The notes under the pieces: generated by a model
The model's database searches: none
Told to the model about the DNA's origin: nothing
Seen by the model: only the letters and a program-made list of their open reading frames with translations
In this document: positions 34,860 to 45,142 of the stretch, piece after piece
Numbering within the stretch: position 1 is the stretch's first letter
Layout of the letters: each line of letters opens with the position of its first letter
Assembly: GCF_024166365.1 (NCBI RefSeq)
Contig: NC_064832.1
Location: forward strand, 43,118,249-43,182,248
DNA length: 64,000 bases
Origin: Elephas maximus indicus
Lineage: Eukaryota; Chordata; Mammalia; Proboscidea; Elephantidae
Reading direction: 5' to 3'
Translations under genes and position numbers: made by a program

Positions 34860-35898
34860 CACTGGGAAACTAGTTTTTCCAGAAAATCCGCTAAAAAAAA
34901 ACTGCAGTCAGATCCCTATCAGAGTTCTCCCTCTGGCTCAGGCTATTCAGATGTTAATGAAGCCGCCTGGGGAGGGTGGGGGAGGGAACAGAGAGATAGG
35001 AGAGTAGCACCTCAGAATATAGCCAGAGTTGCTTGTCTTGCTTGGAATGACTCTTATATCTGAGATTCCCGCGGGCGCGTCGCCTATGTGTGCTGTCTGT
35101 GTGGAGATTGCCCCCGGGGGGTCTGGCCCACTGGAGTCACGGTCAGATCCTCCGCTTCCAGCCCCACGCCCAGCGTCAAGGCTCCCCTACTGGGACGGTG
35201 CACTCTCGACTCCAAAATCAGTCGCTGCCTCCCGGGGACTTCTCGTCCCTCCAGCCGCGTGGCCGTGCCGCCCCCGTGAACCAGGTGGGCCCCCTCCCGG
35301 GGTTAGTTCAGATGGGTGGAGTAGCTCCCCGTGCTTGTGCCGCGACCAAGTGTCCCGGCTGGAACGCTGTTCTCCCCGCTCCAATACCAGTCGCTGCCTC
35401 CCGGGGACTTCTCCTACCGGCTGCGTCCCACGCCGCCCGCGCGACCCGGATGGTCACCTTCCCGGGGTTAGTTCAGGGGGTGGAGCAACTCTCCGTGTTT
35501 ATGGCGTACCTGCGTGCAGTCCAAATCCCTGTGGGACGGTTCCCCGGCTCGGATGCTACTCTTTCTGCTCCAAGATCAGTCACTGCCTCCCGGGGACTTC
35601 TCCTAACGGCTGCGTCCCACGCCGCCCGTGGAACTGGCTAGTCCCCCTCCCGGGGTTACTTCAGGGGGGTGGAGCAGGTCTCTGTGCTTGTGCCGTACCT
35701 GACTGGTATGCTGGCTCCAGGCTCTGGAAACAATCGCTGCTTCCCCGTATTAGTTCGTTCTCCGTCTCTAAATCTGTGTTTGTTGTTCAGGGTTCGTAGA
35801 TTGTTATGTATGTGATCGATTCACTTGTTTTTCCGTGTCTTTGTTGTAAGAGGGATCCGAGGTAGCGTCTGCCTAGTCCGCCATCTTGGCTCCGCCTC
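34860..35898 (-). promoter_or_regulatory. L1 5' UTR, internal promoter region
   Basis: About 1.04 kb, much more GC- and CpG-rich than its surroundings. The first ~30 bases of the L1 (minus strand) include CCAAGATGGCGG, matching the YY1-type site at the L1 start in other mammals. Downstream are three clear tandem units (see 35130-35740). It should drive transcription of ORF1 and ORF2; this is by family analogy. Confidence 0.8.
35130..35740 (-). repeat. Tandem monomers in the L1 5' UTR
   Basis: The plus-strand phrase CGCTGCCTCCCGGGGACTTC (or a one-base variant) recurs at about 35222, 35392 and 35580, with a degenerate fourth at about 35735. The spacings are about 170 and 188 bp. Each unit also carries CCCGGGGTTA(G/C)TTCAG. 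The layout is like mouse L1 monomers, here degenerate and three to four in number. Confidence 0.8.
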
Positions 35899-35911
35899 CC
35901 CCTCATTTTTT
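35899..35911. repeat. Target-site duplication, right copy, of the 8-kb L1 insertion
   Basis: CCCCTCATTTTTT next to the L1 5' end, identical to the left copy. It is followed by ATGACTTCC, the resumed RTE. Confidence 0.9.
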
Positions 35912-36362
35912 ATGACTTCCAATTTTTGCATTCATACTTCGTACATTCCACTTTTTGATTATTAATGGATGTTTGCAGCTCTTCTCATTTTGAGTAGTGC
36001 CGCTTCAACAGATGAAGGTCCCTCAAGCTTGACTCCATCCACATCATTGAGGTTGATTCTCCTTTGAGGAGACAGCTCTTCCCCAGTCATATTTTGAGCG
36101 TCTCCCAACTTGTAGGGCTCATCATCCAGCACAATATCAGACAATGTTCTGTTGCTATTCATAAGGTTTCCACTCACCAATTTATTCCGAAGTAGACTGC
36201 CAGCCCCTTCTTCCTAGTCTATCTTAGTCTGGAAGCTGTGCTTACCTGTTCACCAAGGTGTCTCTGTTGGTATTTGAAATACCAGTGGCAAAGTTTCTGG
36301 TATCACAGCAACACTCAAGCCACCACAGTACAGCAAACTGACAGGCACGTGGTGGAATTCGC
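35912..36362 (-). mobile_element. RTE/BovB-type LINE, 5' continuation
   Basis: RTE 5' region on the minus strand, continuous with 27834 once the L1 is removed. The plus strand has GGATGTTTGCAGCTCTTCTC, TTGACTCCATCCACATCATT and TCTTAGTCTGGAAGC. Related sequence occurs at 56500-56610. Non-coding or broken. Confidence 0.8.
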
Positions 36363-38055
36363 AGCATCTTTCTAAAATTAAAATAATGTATAACTTTGAA
36401 TAAGCAACTGTATTTTCACCATATTTCTTCATAAATACACATGTGCTTAAAACTACATGTTCTAGGATGTTTAATTCTCCAAGTTTGTTGTAAGGAAAAA
36501 ATCAAAACACCTAAATATCCACCAGCAAGATGGTTCGATTTTACATATAACTTTGCTACTACAAAAAAAAAAAAAAAAATCTGTAGACATATATGGAGTT
36601 CCTTGAAAGGGTTCTAAAACAGATGGCTCAAAGGATATGGTGGTTCAAACCCACTTATCGGTGCCTCAGAAGTTCTACTCTCCACACATGGGATCACCGT
36701 AAGTTGGAATCAACTCGATGGAAATTGTTGTTTTTCTTTGGTCATTCTGTAGAACAACATGTGTAGTTCATCCATTGATTCACTTATTTGTTCAAATTCA
36801 CATATAATAACTGATTACCTCTTACATGCAGGTGGTACTCTGACTTGGGTATACAAAGATGACAAAAAAGAGGCTTGGTATGTACCCAATGGTATGAACA
36901 TTAATAAAACCATTATGATGTTGTTAGGTGCAGTCCAGTCAGTTCTGACTTGTAGTGACCCTATGTACAACACAACACCATTACTGTAGTGAATTAAAAA
37001 TTGCAACTGTGAAAACTACAATTATATGATCAAATTAATGTTAAAATATACTCTGTGCTTGTGTGTATACCTTCAACTGAAGCAAAATGAAATAAAAAAA
37101 ACAGAAAATTATTACTATAGTTGCATCTGAGGAAAAAATTGGGTAAACTGGGTAAGCGAAATGGATTTTTTATATTTGCCTCATAATTTTCTGAATTGTT
37201 TAAATTAATAACAATAAGACGCATTTATATATAATTTCTATCTTTAGAAAGTATGTATACAAAAGAAAGGCAAAAAATAGTATATAAAGTAAAATCTCTT
37301 TTTGGCTGGCATACACACATATGCATATCATAGATTTAAAGAGCAAAATATTATCTCTGGGTGCTTATTGGTGATTTCTAGTTTCTTTTCTGATTTTCTA
37401 CCTATTTCAAAATATCTTCCACAATTGTATATTACATTTATAATAAATTTATTAATAATAAAATTAGGTTAACTAATCTGGGCTATGATATTCTGCATGC
37501 GTGCAAAAGTGTTAACTTTTAATACTGGCATTTGTAAAATAAAGGATTTTTTTTTCACTCCTCTATTCAAGATGATAGCATTGCTGCTGAATTTTTTTAA
37601 AAAATTCCTAATGTTATCTTGCCTGTTTATACCTCTCTAAATGAAATAATATATTTAAGATAGCTGGCACAATTCTTGGTGTGCCAGAAGAGTGTGGCAA
37701 ATCTTCCTTCTATCTGCCTTCGTTTTACTTATTTAACCCCTAAAACTCCTTGATCTTCTCAAAGAAATACCATCTTACAGACTTAACTAAATTCTTACAC
37801 TTTTTTTAATACAGAAAAGAATCCTACTAACATCTTTCAGAATCCAAAAAAAATAAGATTTTTTAAATGGAATAATAAAATTTACATATCATTCAATGAA
37901 TTCTATGAAAATGAATTAATTTCATTTTGTGAAATGTGAGTAAAAGAACAGGGAAAAGGCAAACCTTTATTGCTTATTTCAAATAGCACTGCGACTCTTA
38001 CCCTTGTGTCATATTCCGCATACCTCTATATATTTACCATCATATAATGCTTACT
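36363..38055. other. AT-rich background with two SINE/RTE scraps
   Basis: A degraded SINE (+) at about 36593-36735 (tail GTAAGTTGGAATCAACTCG) and an RTE 3'-end scrap (-) at about 36924-36982 (GTTGTTAGGTGCAGTCCAG). The rest is unrecognised. Confidence 0.5.
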
Positions 38056-38057
38056 AC

Positions 38058-38230
38058 AGGTTCCTAGGTGGTGAAATGGCTTATGCTTGAGCAGTACCAT
38101 GAACAAAAGGCCTGGTGATCTGTTTCCTTTAATATTACAACCAAGAAAACCCTATGGGGCAGCTCTATGCTGTAACACATGGGGTCGCCATGAGCCAGTA
38201 TCGACTCAATGGCAACTAATAGCAATGCTG
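38058..38230 (+). mobile_element. Afrotherian SINE, diverged
   Basis: Head AGGTTCCTAGGTGGTGAAAT, core CCTATGGGGCAGCTCTATG, tail CCATGAGCCAGTATCGACTC. Confidence 0.8.
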
Positions 38231-39120
38231 ATCAGTAACATTGCTCAGCATATAATGGAAGGTAGGGCGCTAATAATCCAGGTTTTACTTCCATGTACAG
38301 TTTATAATTAAATACATAATTTAATGAATTGAAGAATATTTCTTATATTTCTAGAGACTACATAGTGTACCATGCAATATTTCTGACATAGTTTTGTCCA
38401 CAGAGATAGTTGATGAAGTTAATAGGATTTTCTGATAGACATGTGCAAAGATGTTCTAAATTTTATATCAATTCAATTCATAGCAGCAACACAAAATGTA
38501 CAGCCTGAAAGCCGGTAGAGTAACCCAGGATTTGTAGCTTAAATTTAGCCATAAGACATCTATTTTGCCTTAGATTAGAAAAGTCCAGGGGGAAAAGTTA
38601 TAAAAGTTGCATCTGTTGCAGATGCTTATTTTGCTTGCTAACAAACTAAATTAAATAAAGTTGTATTCACTTCAAAACATTTCATTGGGATTTTTAAGCA
38701 ATATAATCACTCTGTTATGTAGAAAGTCTCTCTGATGGCATCAGATTTAGAATCTGAGTTGGTTGTTTGTGTTTGGGTATATATTTACAGATAATAAAAA
38801 CATGTTTATAGAATTTCATATTTGTATTGGATCTTAGACACAATCTATTCAAGCCCTCAGTTGAGAGAGACTTAGAACTGGAGAGAAATTGAGAAAGTGG
38901 GAGGCTAAATGTTACTCAAAATCCAGGTTGAACACCCAAGTGTCATGTTCCCTAGTACAGTACCAATGGAAATGTTTTTGCTAAATCATATATATATATT
39001 TAAAAATGCACTGAGCCTACATGACGTAAAATTTATTGGAGTCTGTTTTTCCTCCACTCCTGTTTTTAATCAGGCCAAAAACAATTGTATTTGGATGTCA
39101 TCAGATCTTCCAAATATATA
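38231..39120. other. AT-rich background
   Basis: Nothing recognised. Confidence 0.35.
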
Positions 39121-39125
39121 TCTGC

Positions 39126-39815
39126 TGTTGTTGTTAGGTGCCTTCGAGTCGGCTCTGACTCATAGTGATACTATGTCCAACAGAATGAAACACTGCTGGG
39201 TCCTGTGCCATCCTCACAATCGTTATCCTTGAGCCCGTTGTTGCAGACTGTGTCAATCCATCTTGTTGAGGGTCTTCCTATTTTTGGCTGGCGCTCTACT
39301 TTACCAAGCATGTTGTCCTTTTTCAGGGACTGATCCAAACTCCCAGGACATGTCCAAAGTATGTGAAACTGCTGCTTCCATGGATGTTGATTGTGGATCC
39401 AAGTAAAATGAAAGCTTTCACAACTTCAATATTTTTCCATTTATCATGATGTTGCTTATTGATCCAGTTGTGAGGATTCTTATTTTCTTTACACTGAGGC
39501 ATAACCTGTACTGAAGGCTGTGGTATTTGATTTTCATCAGTAAGAGCTTCAAGTCCTCTTCACTTTCACCAAGCAAGGTTGTGTCATCTGTATATTGCAG
39601 GTTGTTAATGAGCCTTCTTCCAATTCTGATGCCCCGTTCTTCATATAGTCCAGCTTCTCAAATTATTTGCTCAGCATACAGATTGAATAGGTATGGTGAG
39701 AGGATACAACCCTGATGCACACCTTCCCTGACTTTAAACCATGCAGTATCCCCTTGTTCTGGTCAAACGGCTTCCTCTTAATCTATGTACAGGTTCCCCA
39801 TGAACACAATAGTTC
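39126..39815 (-). mobile_element. RTE/BovB-type LINE fragment
   Basis: The tail end (GTTGTTGTTAGGTGCCTTCG) is at 39126. The minus strand includes reverse-transcriptase region sequence near the YADD-type motif (plus-strand TGTGTCATCTGTATATTGCA at 39579-39598) and further 5' sequence to about 39815. Internally shortened and frame-broken. Confidence 0.85.
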
Positions 39816-39819
39816 TAAA

Positions 39820-40985
39820 ATTTTTAAATATCATAATTTGTAGTTTCCCTGTGGATTATCTTCTTTTTTATTTCTAATAATTTTTATTGTGCATATGTGG
39901 TTTTTCCTGTTGGCCTAAATTTATTTTGAGTTGTGTCTTTATATCCCTTTTTGTACCCTCTACCCTTCCCATTTAGTTTACAAAGACTGTACTTAATTTA
40001 GCTTGGGTAATTAGTGGATGGTCAATTGCTAATTGATCACAAAATAATTTCAGTATTTTCCATGTTTTTGAGGACTACTCAACTAAAACTGTGTTCATTA
40101 AAAATAAGAATTAATTAAAAAAATTAATACTCCAGATAGGTGAAGCAAAAGACAAACTCTTTATATACTTGAGGAAAAAAATAACTAAAGGGGAAGAAAA
40201 GAAATGCTTCCTTCACCACGAATAAGCTGACCAGCTAATAAAACGCATGGGCTGCTGTAGCATGGTGTAAGTTGAGTTCATGGTGGATTGATTGCAGCTG
40301 CCTTAAGTCTGGTTCTACTTTTTTTATCTGGCTTAACACAGTTTTGTTAAATGTTTTCTGCCCTGTGCTTTCAAGTTTGCGAGGATTGGAAAATATCAGT
40401 GAACTTGCAGGGAAAAGAATCACCAAGCATAGCCGATCCAGGCTCCTAGACAGAGGGTTGGAGCCACTGTAATCTGCCTGGAGACTAAAAACAGAAGGCA
40501 AAATATTGGCATTCCTCTGCTCAAATAGGCCCCGATGTAGGTTGAAGAAGCATCTCGTGTATGCACTTGTATTTAACAGGCCTTGCCCTTGTATAGTCTG
40601 TTGCCAGAAACAACAATAAACAGTAGCTCATTACACAAGGTGCCATCTCATTATATAAGAAGCTACTCTGGCATCTTAAAAACAAAATAGCGAGAGCCTA
40701 AAAGAAAACATGACTGAAATTAAATGCAAACAACTTAGCTTTTATTTTAGAAATATTGATCCCTTGCAAAAGAGAAACATGCTTAATGAGTATCTGTAAT
40801 GGTTTTACAGTAGGGCAAATCATCTATGAAAGTAATGTGGTTAAAGAAGAACTGTATGATCGGGCACCCATTGAAATCCAACATGCTTGTAAGCAACGCC
40901 AGTTGCTAAGTCATAACTCTCAGGGAGCAAGAACACTACAAAATCAGGAAGGGAAATAAAGCTAATTTATTTTAGCTTTAGTTTC
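39820..40985. other. Background DNA
   Basis: No recognised repeat or gene; frames under 90 codons. Confidence 0.35.
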
Positions 40986-40989
40986 AGTT

Positions 40990-41185
40990 GACTAAAATGC
41001 TTACAGGGGTGCCATGAAAATATTTTCCAAACTAATCTAATCCTGTTCATAGTAATTACTTTCTTCCTTTCAGGCAAAACACAGTTGACAGAAAACAGCA
41101 AATGCTTTTTAGGGGATTTAGTAGGGATGAGGTATCCTATTCAAAGCAAATTTCCATTACTTTAAACCATAACCCCTTGAGACTG
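40990..41185 (+). repeat. Direct repeat D, copy 1
   Basis: 196 bp, from GACTAAAATGCTTACAGG to CCCCTTGAGACTG. It recurs at 41957-42152 with about five differences (~97%). The two copies bracket the 629-bp block X and the 108-bp block W. Confidence 0.95.
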
Positions 41186-41200
41186 TATTTCCAGGAACCC

Positions 41201-41829
41201 TTCCAAATACTTCAGACAAAATTTAGAAAAATACGGTATAATTGGGATATAAAGATTAAGTCAGAGGAAGCATGAATCAGTCAAAGGTGTTGAGATTGAG
41301 GCTGTTTGAGTGGTCTACAGAGGCCTAAAGAATTTGAAAGTAGACAGAAAAAAATGGTATGCATATATTGGAATATTTGATACACAGTTGGAGAAAAAGA
41401 CAATGAATTTGACCAAAACAACATTTTTCATTTGTTTTAGTTTTTCTCCTAACCCTACTCTGTCTCAAACTTTTGCCATAAGGCAGAGGTAAGAAAGAAC
41501 ATTTTGCAAAAATGTATTTTAGAGTCATAAAATAGAGAGCAATTCAAGACATACTGTGATGAAATGTTGATTTTTTTATTCTGAGTAACATCAGAGAGAA
41601 TTTTCCATTAAAATCCATTTTAATGGCTAATAGAGACACAAGAACAACAGGAATCCTGAAGAGAGGTTGTAAATGGGAGGAGTTTGTGATATGTTGTAAG
41701 AACACTGTGCTTCGAACCAAGTGTCTTCTTTAATTTGTTCTGTGTTTTTAGACAGTTGTGGTGGACTAGCTCAAGGCAATATCCAACAATTTCCACCTTT
41801 CGGTGTTTACGCTTTTTCGTAATCCCCTC
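41201..41829 (+). repeat. Inverted repeat X, left arm
   Basis: 629 bp whose reverse complement is at 44508-45136, equal in length. Comparison by eye finds one difference (an A/G near 41670). No known repeat family is recognised inside. The 67-codon frames seen in both arms are identical because the arms are, and have no known domain. Contains a small perfect stem, CCATTAAAAT with ATTTTAATGG, at 41608-41629. Confidence 0.95.
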
Positions 41830-41846
41830 GCATTGCCACAAGGACA

Positions 41847-41954
41847 GTCTGTCATTCCAGTCTTCTAAAGTGGAGTCTTACATATTGTAACATAATGACA
41901 GGAGTGACACCCCATCATGTTTGCCAAATACTATTGGTTAGAAGCAAGGAACAG
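41847..41954 (+). repeat. Direct repeat W, left copy
   Basis: 108 bp, GTCTGTCA to GCAAGGAACAG. The other copy is at 44380-44487 in the same orientation although the neighbouring block X is inverted. About four differences, clustered at the left end. Confidence 0.93.
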
Positions 41955-41956
41955 TA

Positions 41957-42152
41957 GACTAAAATGCTTACAGGGGTGCCATGAAAATATTTTCCAAACT
42001 AATCTAATCCTGTTCATTGTAATTACTTTCTTCCTTTCAGGCAAAACACAGTTGACAGAAAACAGCAAATGGTTTTTAGGGGATTTAATAGGGATGAGGT
42101 ATCATATTCAAAGCAAATTTCCATTACTTTAAACCATAACCCCTTGAGGCTG
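41957..42152 (+). repeat. Direct repeat D, copy 2
   Basis: Second copy of 40990-41185. It abuts the inverted repeat Y at its right edge. Confidence 0.95.
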
Positions 42153-42619
42153 ACACCTTGATTGCAGTCTTGTGGGGCCCTGAGGAGAGGGCTCAGCTAA
42201 GCCATGACAGGACTCCTGACCCACAGGAACTGTGATATAAATAATCTTTAAACCTTCAACCAAAAATATCCCCTGAAGTCTTCTTAAAACTAAACAATTT
42301 TTGTTGTTGTTTTTGTTTTTAGGTGCCATCAAGTTGGTTCTGACTCATAGCGACCCTATGCACAACAGAACGAAACACTGCCCGGTCCTGCGCCATCCTC
42401 ACAATCGTTGTTATGCTTGAGCTCATTGTTGCAGCCACTGTGTCAATCCACCTCATTGAGGGCCTTCCTCTTTCCGCTGACCCTGTACTCTGCCAAGCAT
42501 GATGTCCTTCTCCAGGACTCATCCCTCCTGACAACTAGTAAAAAATGTCTGCCTTGAACATTGTGCTCTTCCAAGAATTATCTACATGGGATCAAAATGA
42601 CAGCAGCAAATGGAAAAGC
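42148..42619 (+). repeat. Inverted repeat Y, left arm
   Basis: The reverse complement of 43494-43959, about 95% identical by eye. It contains an RTE 3' end on the minus strand (42302-42531) and part of a (CAA)n-tailed repeat (42532-42619), with the same junction as in the right arm. The left arm stops in the middle of that (CAA)n repeat. Confidence 0.93.
42302..42531 (-). mobile_element. RTE/BovB-type LINE, 3' end
   Basis: Tail GTTTTTAGGTGCCATCAAG and C-terminal protein end (plus strand CACTGTGTCAATCCACC); 5'-truncated to about 230 bp. Confidence 0.9.
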
Positions 42620-42842
42620 CATTATCCGTTGATGGGTATTTAGGCTGTATACACCTTTTGTTGTGAATAGTGCTGCAATGAACACTGGTGTACAATCCGT
42701 AGGGTTTTCAAAGGCTGATTTTCTGGAAGTAGATTGCCATGTCTTTCTTCTGAGGAACTTCTGGGTGGGAATCCAACCTCCAACCTTTAAGTTAACAGCT
42801 GAGCTCTTCAATTATTTGCACCACCCAGGGACTCCATCTGTC
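42620..42842 (-). mobile_element. L1 scrap and SINE in the palindrome spacer
   Basis: 42622-42692 is a short L1 ORF2 3' piece (plus strand CCGTTGATGGGTATTTAGG). 42693-42842 is a minus-strand SINE of the GGAAGTAGATTGCC type ending at GTGCAAATAATTG. Confidence 0.6.
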
Positions 42843-43220
42843 AGTTTGAAGAGTCTGTAGAACATTTTCCCACAGTGCAAGGATAAAGAATAGTGGCCTT
42901 CACTTAGGAAGTGTTCTGGTTGGCCCAATGGAAAGCTGTTCAGACTCTTTTAAAGAAGTCACTGTACCATGACACCTATAGACGATGATGCAGAACTCAA
43001 CTTCACTCCTTTTTAACAGTCTTTATACCCTGTCATAGCTTCATGACTTTATATTTTATACTCACAATTTTCTTGATTAAATGAGAGCATTGACTTCCCT
43101 TTACAGATTAGAGCCTTCAAATCCCTAACTCTTTGAGCTAAGAGAGATCTTAGAAATAATTTGTCCAAATCTATTTAATTTTTCTATTTAAATAACCCAT
43201 TCCTGAAGAAATTAAGGTAA
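42843..43220. other. Palindrome spacer, unrecognised part
   Basis: No gene or repeat identified. Confidence 0.35.
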
Positions 43221-43290
43221 GCTGTTTTTGTTAGTTTTCTGTTGCTGCATAGCAAGTTACCACCCCAAACTCAGCAGTTTAAAACAACAC
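43221..43290 (-). repeat. LTR end fragment
   Basis: TTAGTTTTCTGTTGCTGCAT and TTACCACCCCAAACTCAGCA resemble an inverted MaLR or ERVL LTR end. Only about 70 bp remain before the (CAA)n repeat. Confidence 0.45.
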
Positions 43291-43292
43291 GA

Positions 43293-43578
43293 TTTTTAAA
43301 AAACTTTTATTTATTTTGTTGTTGTTGTTGAGAATATACACAACAAAACACACACCAATTCAACAGTTTCTACATGTATAAATCAGTGACATTGATTACA
43401 TTCTTTTAATTGTGCAACCATTCTTACCCTCCTTTTCTGAATTGTTCCTCCCCATTAACATCAACTCACTACCCACTAGGGTCCCTGTCTAGCCTTTCCA
43501 TTTGCTGCTGTCATTTTGATCCCATTTAGATAGTTCTTGAAAGAGCATAATGCTCAAAGCAGACATTTTTTACTAGTT
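43293..43578 (-). mobile_element. (CAA)n-tailed dispersed repeat, complete copy
   Basis: About 285 bp ending (in its own sense) in an ACAACAACAACA tail, with ACTAGTAAAAAATGTCT at its start. Other copies: 59645-59906 (+) and a partial one at 45600-45770 (+). The CAA tail suggests mobilisation by the RTE machinery. I do not recognise the family name. Confidence 0.75.
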
Positions 43579-43959
43579 ATCAGGAGGGATGAGTCCCTGG
43601 AGAAGGACATCATGCTTGGCAGAGTACAGGGTCAGTGGAAAAGAGGAAGGCCCTCAATGAGATGGATTGACACAGTGGCTGCATCAATGAGCTCAAGCGT
43701 AACAATGATTGTGAGGATGGTGCGGGACCGGGCAATGTTTCGTTCTGTTGTGCATAGGGTCGCTATGAGTCAGAACCGACTCGACGGCACCTAACAACAA
43801 CAACAAAAATTGTTTAGTTTTAAGAAGACTTCAGGGGATATTTTTGGTTGAAGGTTTAAAGATTATTTATATCACAGTTCTTGTGGGTCAGGAGTCTTGT
43901 CATGGCTTAGCCGAGCCCTCTCTTCAGGGCCCCACAAGACTGCAATCAAGGTGTCAGCC
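43494..43959 (+). repeat. Inverted repeat Y, right arm
   Basis: Partner of 42148-42619. The (CAA)n repeat at its inner edge is complete here but cut in the left arm, so this arm is probably the source. Confidence 0.93.
43579..43806 (+). mobile_element. RTE/BovB-type LINE, 3' end
   Basis: 5'-truncated copy: CTGGAGAAGGACATCATGC through GGATTGACACAGTGGCTGC to CGACTCGACGGCACC and an ACAACAACAAC tail. Reads a clean 75-codon C-terminal stretch. Confidence 0.92.
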
Positions 43960-44141
43960 TGCCTATATTCATATCTAGAGGCTTGACTGTAGAAGACCCT
44001 GTATCTAAGATCATTCGATTGGTTGGCTAAATTCATTTCCTTGTAGCTATATGACTAAGAGTACTGGCTTTTCTCTGCTCTTAGGGGCACAAATGGTTTC
44101 TGCTCTACTAACGACCTAAAGGTTAGCAGTTCTAACACACT
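43959..44141 (+). repeat. Direct repeat E, copy 1
   Basis: 183 bp, recurring at 45143-45325 with about twelve differences (~93%). It ends inside a SINE that continues intact to 44290, so this copy is the likely source. Confidence 0.93.
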
Positions 44142-44290
44142 CAGCAGTAATGCAAAAGAAAGACCTGGTAATCTGCTTCTGTTGGATTAGATGCAACGAG
44201 ACCTTGTGGAGCAGTTCTACTCTGTCCTGCATGGAGTTGCTATGAATCTGAACTGACTAACAGCAATGGGTTTGTTTTTGTTTGTTTGTT
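44080..44290 (+). mobile_element. Afrotherian SINE
   Basis: Head AGGGGCACAAATGGTTTC, box B region GGTTAGCAGTTCTAAC, core TGGAGCAGTTCTACTCTG, tail CAGCAATGGGTTTG with a GTTT-rich end. Spans the edge of repeat E. Confidence 0.85.
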
Positions 44291-44379
44291 TTTTTAAGAG
44301 GCTCACAGTTCCTAAAAAAACAGGCTGCTTTATAGTTCTTTGTTACAAGACAACTTATTTAATTAAGCCCACGAGGAGA

Positions 44380-44487
44380 GTCTGTCACCATAGTCTTCTA
44401 AAGTGGAGTCTTACATATTGTAACATAATGACAGGAGTGACACCCCATCATGTTTGCCAAATACTGTTGGTTAGAAGCAAGGAACAG
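44380..44487 (+). repeat. Direct repeat W, right copy
   Basis: Same orientation as 41847-41954; lies just left of the inverted block X. Confidence 0.93.
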
Positions 44488-44507
44488 GTTCTACCCACCG
44501 TCAGTGG

Positions 44508-45136
44508 GAGGGGATTACGAAAAAGCGTAAACACCGAAAGGTGGAAATTGTTGGATATTGCCTTGAGCTAGTCCACCACAACTGTCTAAAAACACAGAAC
44601 AAATTAAAGAAGACACTTGGTTCGAAGCACAGTGTTCTTACAACATATCACAAACTCCTCCCATTTACAGCCTCTCTTCAGGATTCCTGTTGTTCTTGTG
44701 TCTCTATTAGCCATTAAAATGGATTTTAATGGAAAATTCTCTCTGATGTTACTCAGAATAAAAAAATCAACATTTCATCACAGTATGTCTTGAATTGCTC
44801 TCTATTTTATGACTCTAAAATACATTTTTGCAAAATGTTCTTTCTTACCTCTGCCTTATGGCAAAAGTTTGAGACAGAGTAGGGTTAGGAGAAAAACTAA
44901 AACAAATGAAAAATGTTGTTTTGGTCAAATTCATTGTCTTTTTCTCCAACTGTGTATCAAATATTCCAATATATGCATACCATTTTTTTCTGTCTACTTT
45001 CAAATTCTTTAGGCCTCTGTAGACCACTCAAACAGCCTCAATCTCAACACCTTTGACTGATTCATGCTTCCTCTGACTTAATCTTTATATCCCAATTATA
45101 CCGTATTTTTCTAAATTTTGTCTGAAGTACTTGGAA
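44508..45136 (-). repeat. Inverted repeat X, right arm
   Basis: The reverse complement of 41201-41829, same 629-bp length, one visible difference. Confidence 0.95.
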
Positions 45137-45142
45137 GCGTTG

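Larger units (their letters stand above)
28557..35898 (-). mobile_element. Full-length L1 LINE with intact ORF1 and ORF2
   Basis: 7.3 kb on the minus strand: 5' end at 35898 (GGGAGGCGGAGCCAAGATGG), GC-rich 5' UTR to 34860, ORF1 (338 codons), 458-bp spacer, ORF2 (1271 codons), about 1-kb 3' UTR, poly-A. Both frames are unbroken and all endonuclease residues checked are at their canonical positions, so it is young by the family's standard and may be retrotransposition-competent. It sits inside an RTE copy. Whether it is transcribed cannot be told from sequence. Confidence 0.96.

Noticed and set aside
41325..41528. Identical 67-codon frame in both X arms (also 44809-45012)
   Set aside because: Identity follows from the inverted repeat itself; the opposite-strand frame is equally identical, so it is no sign of coding selection.
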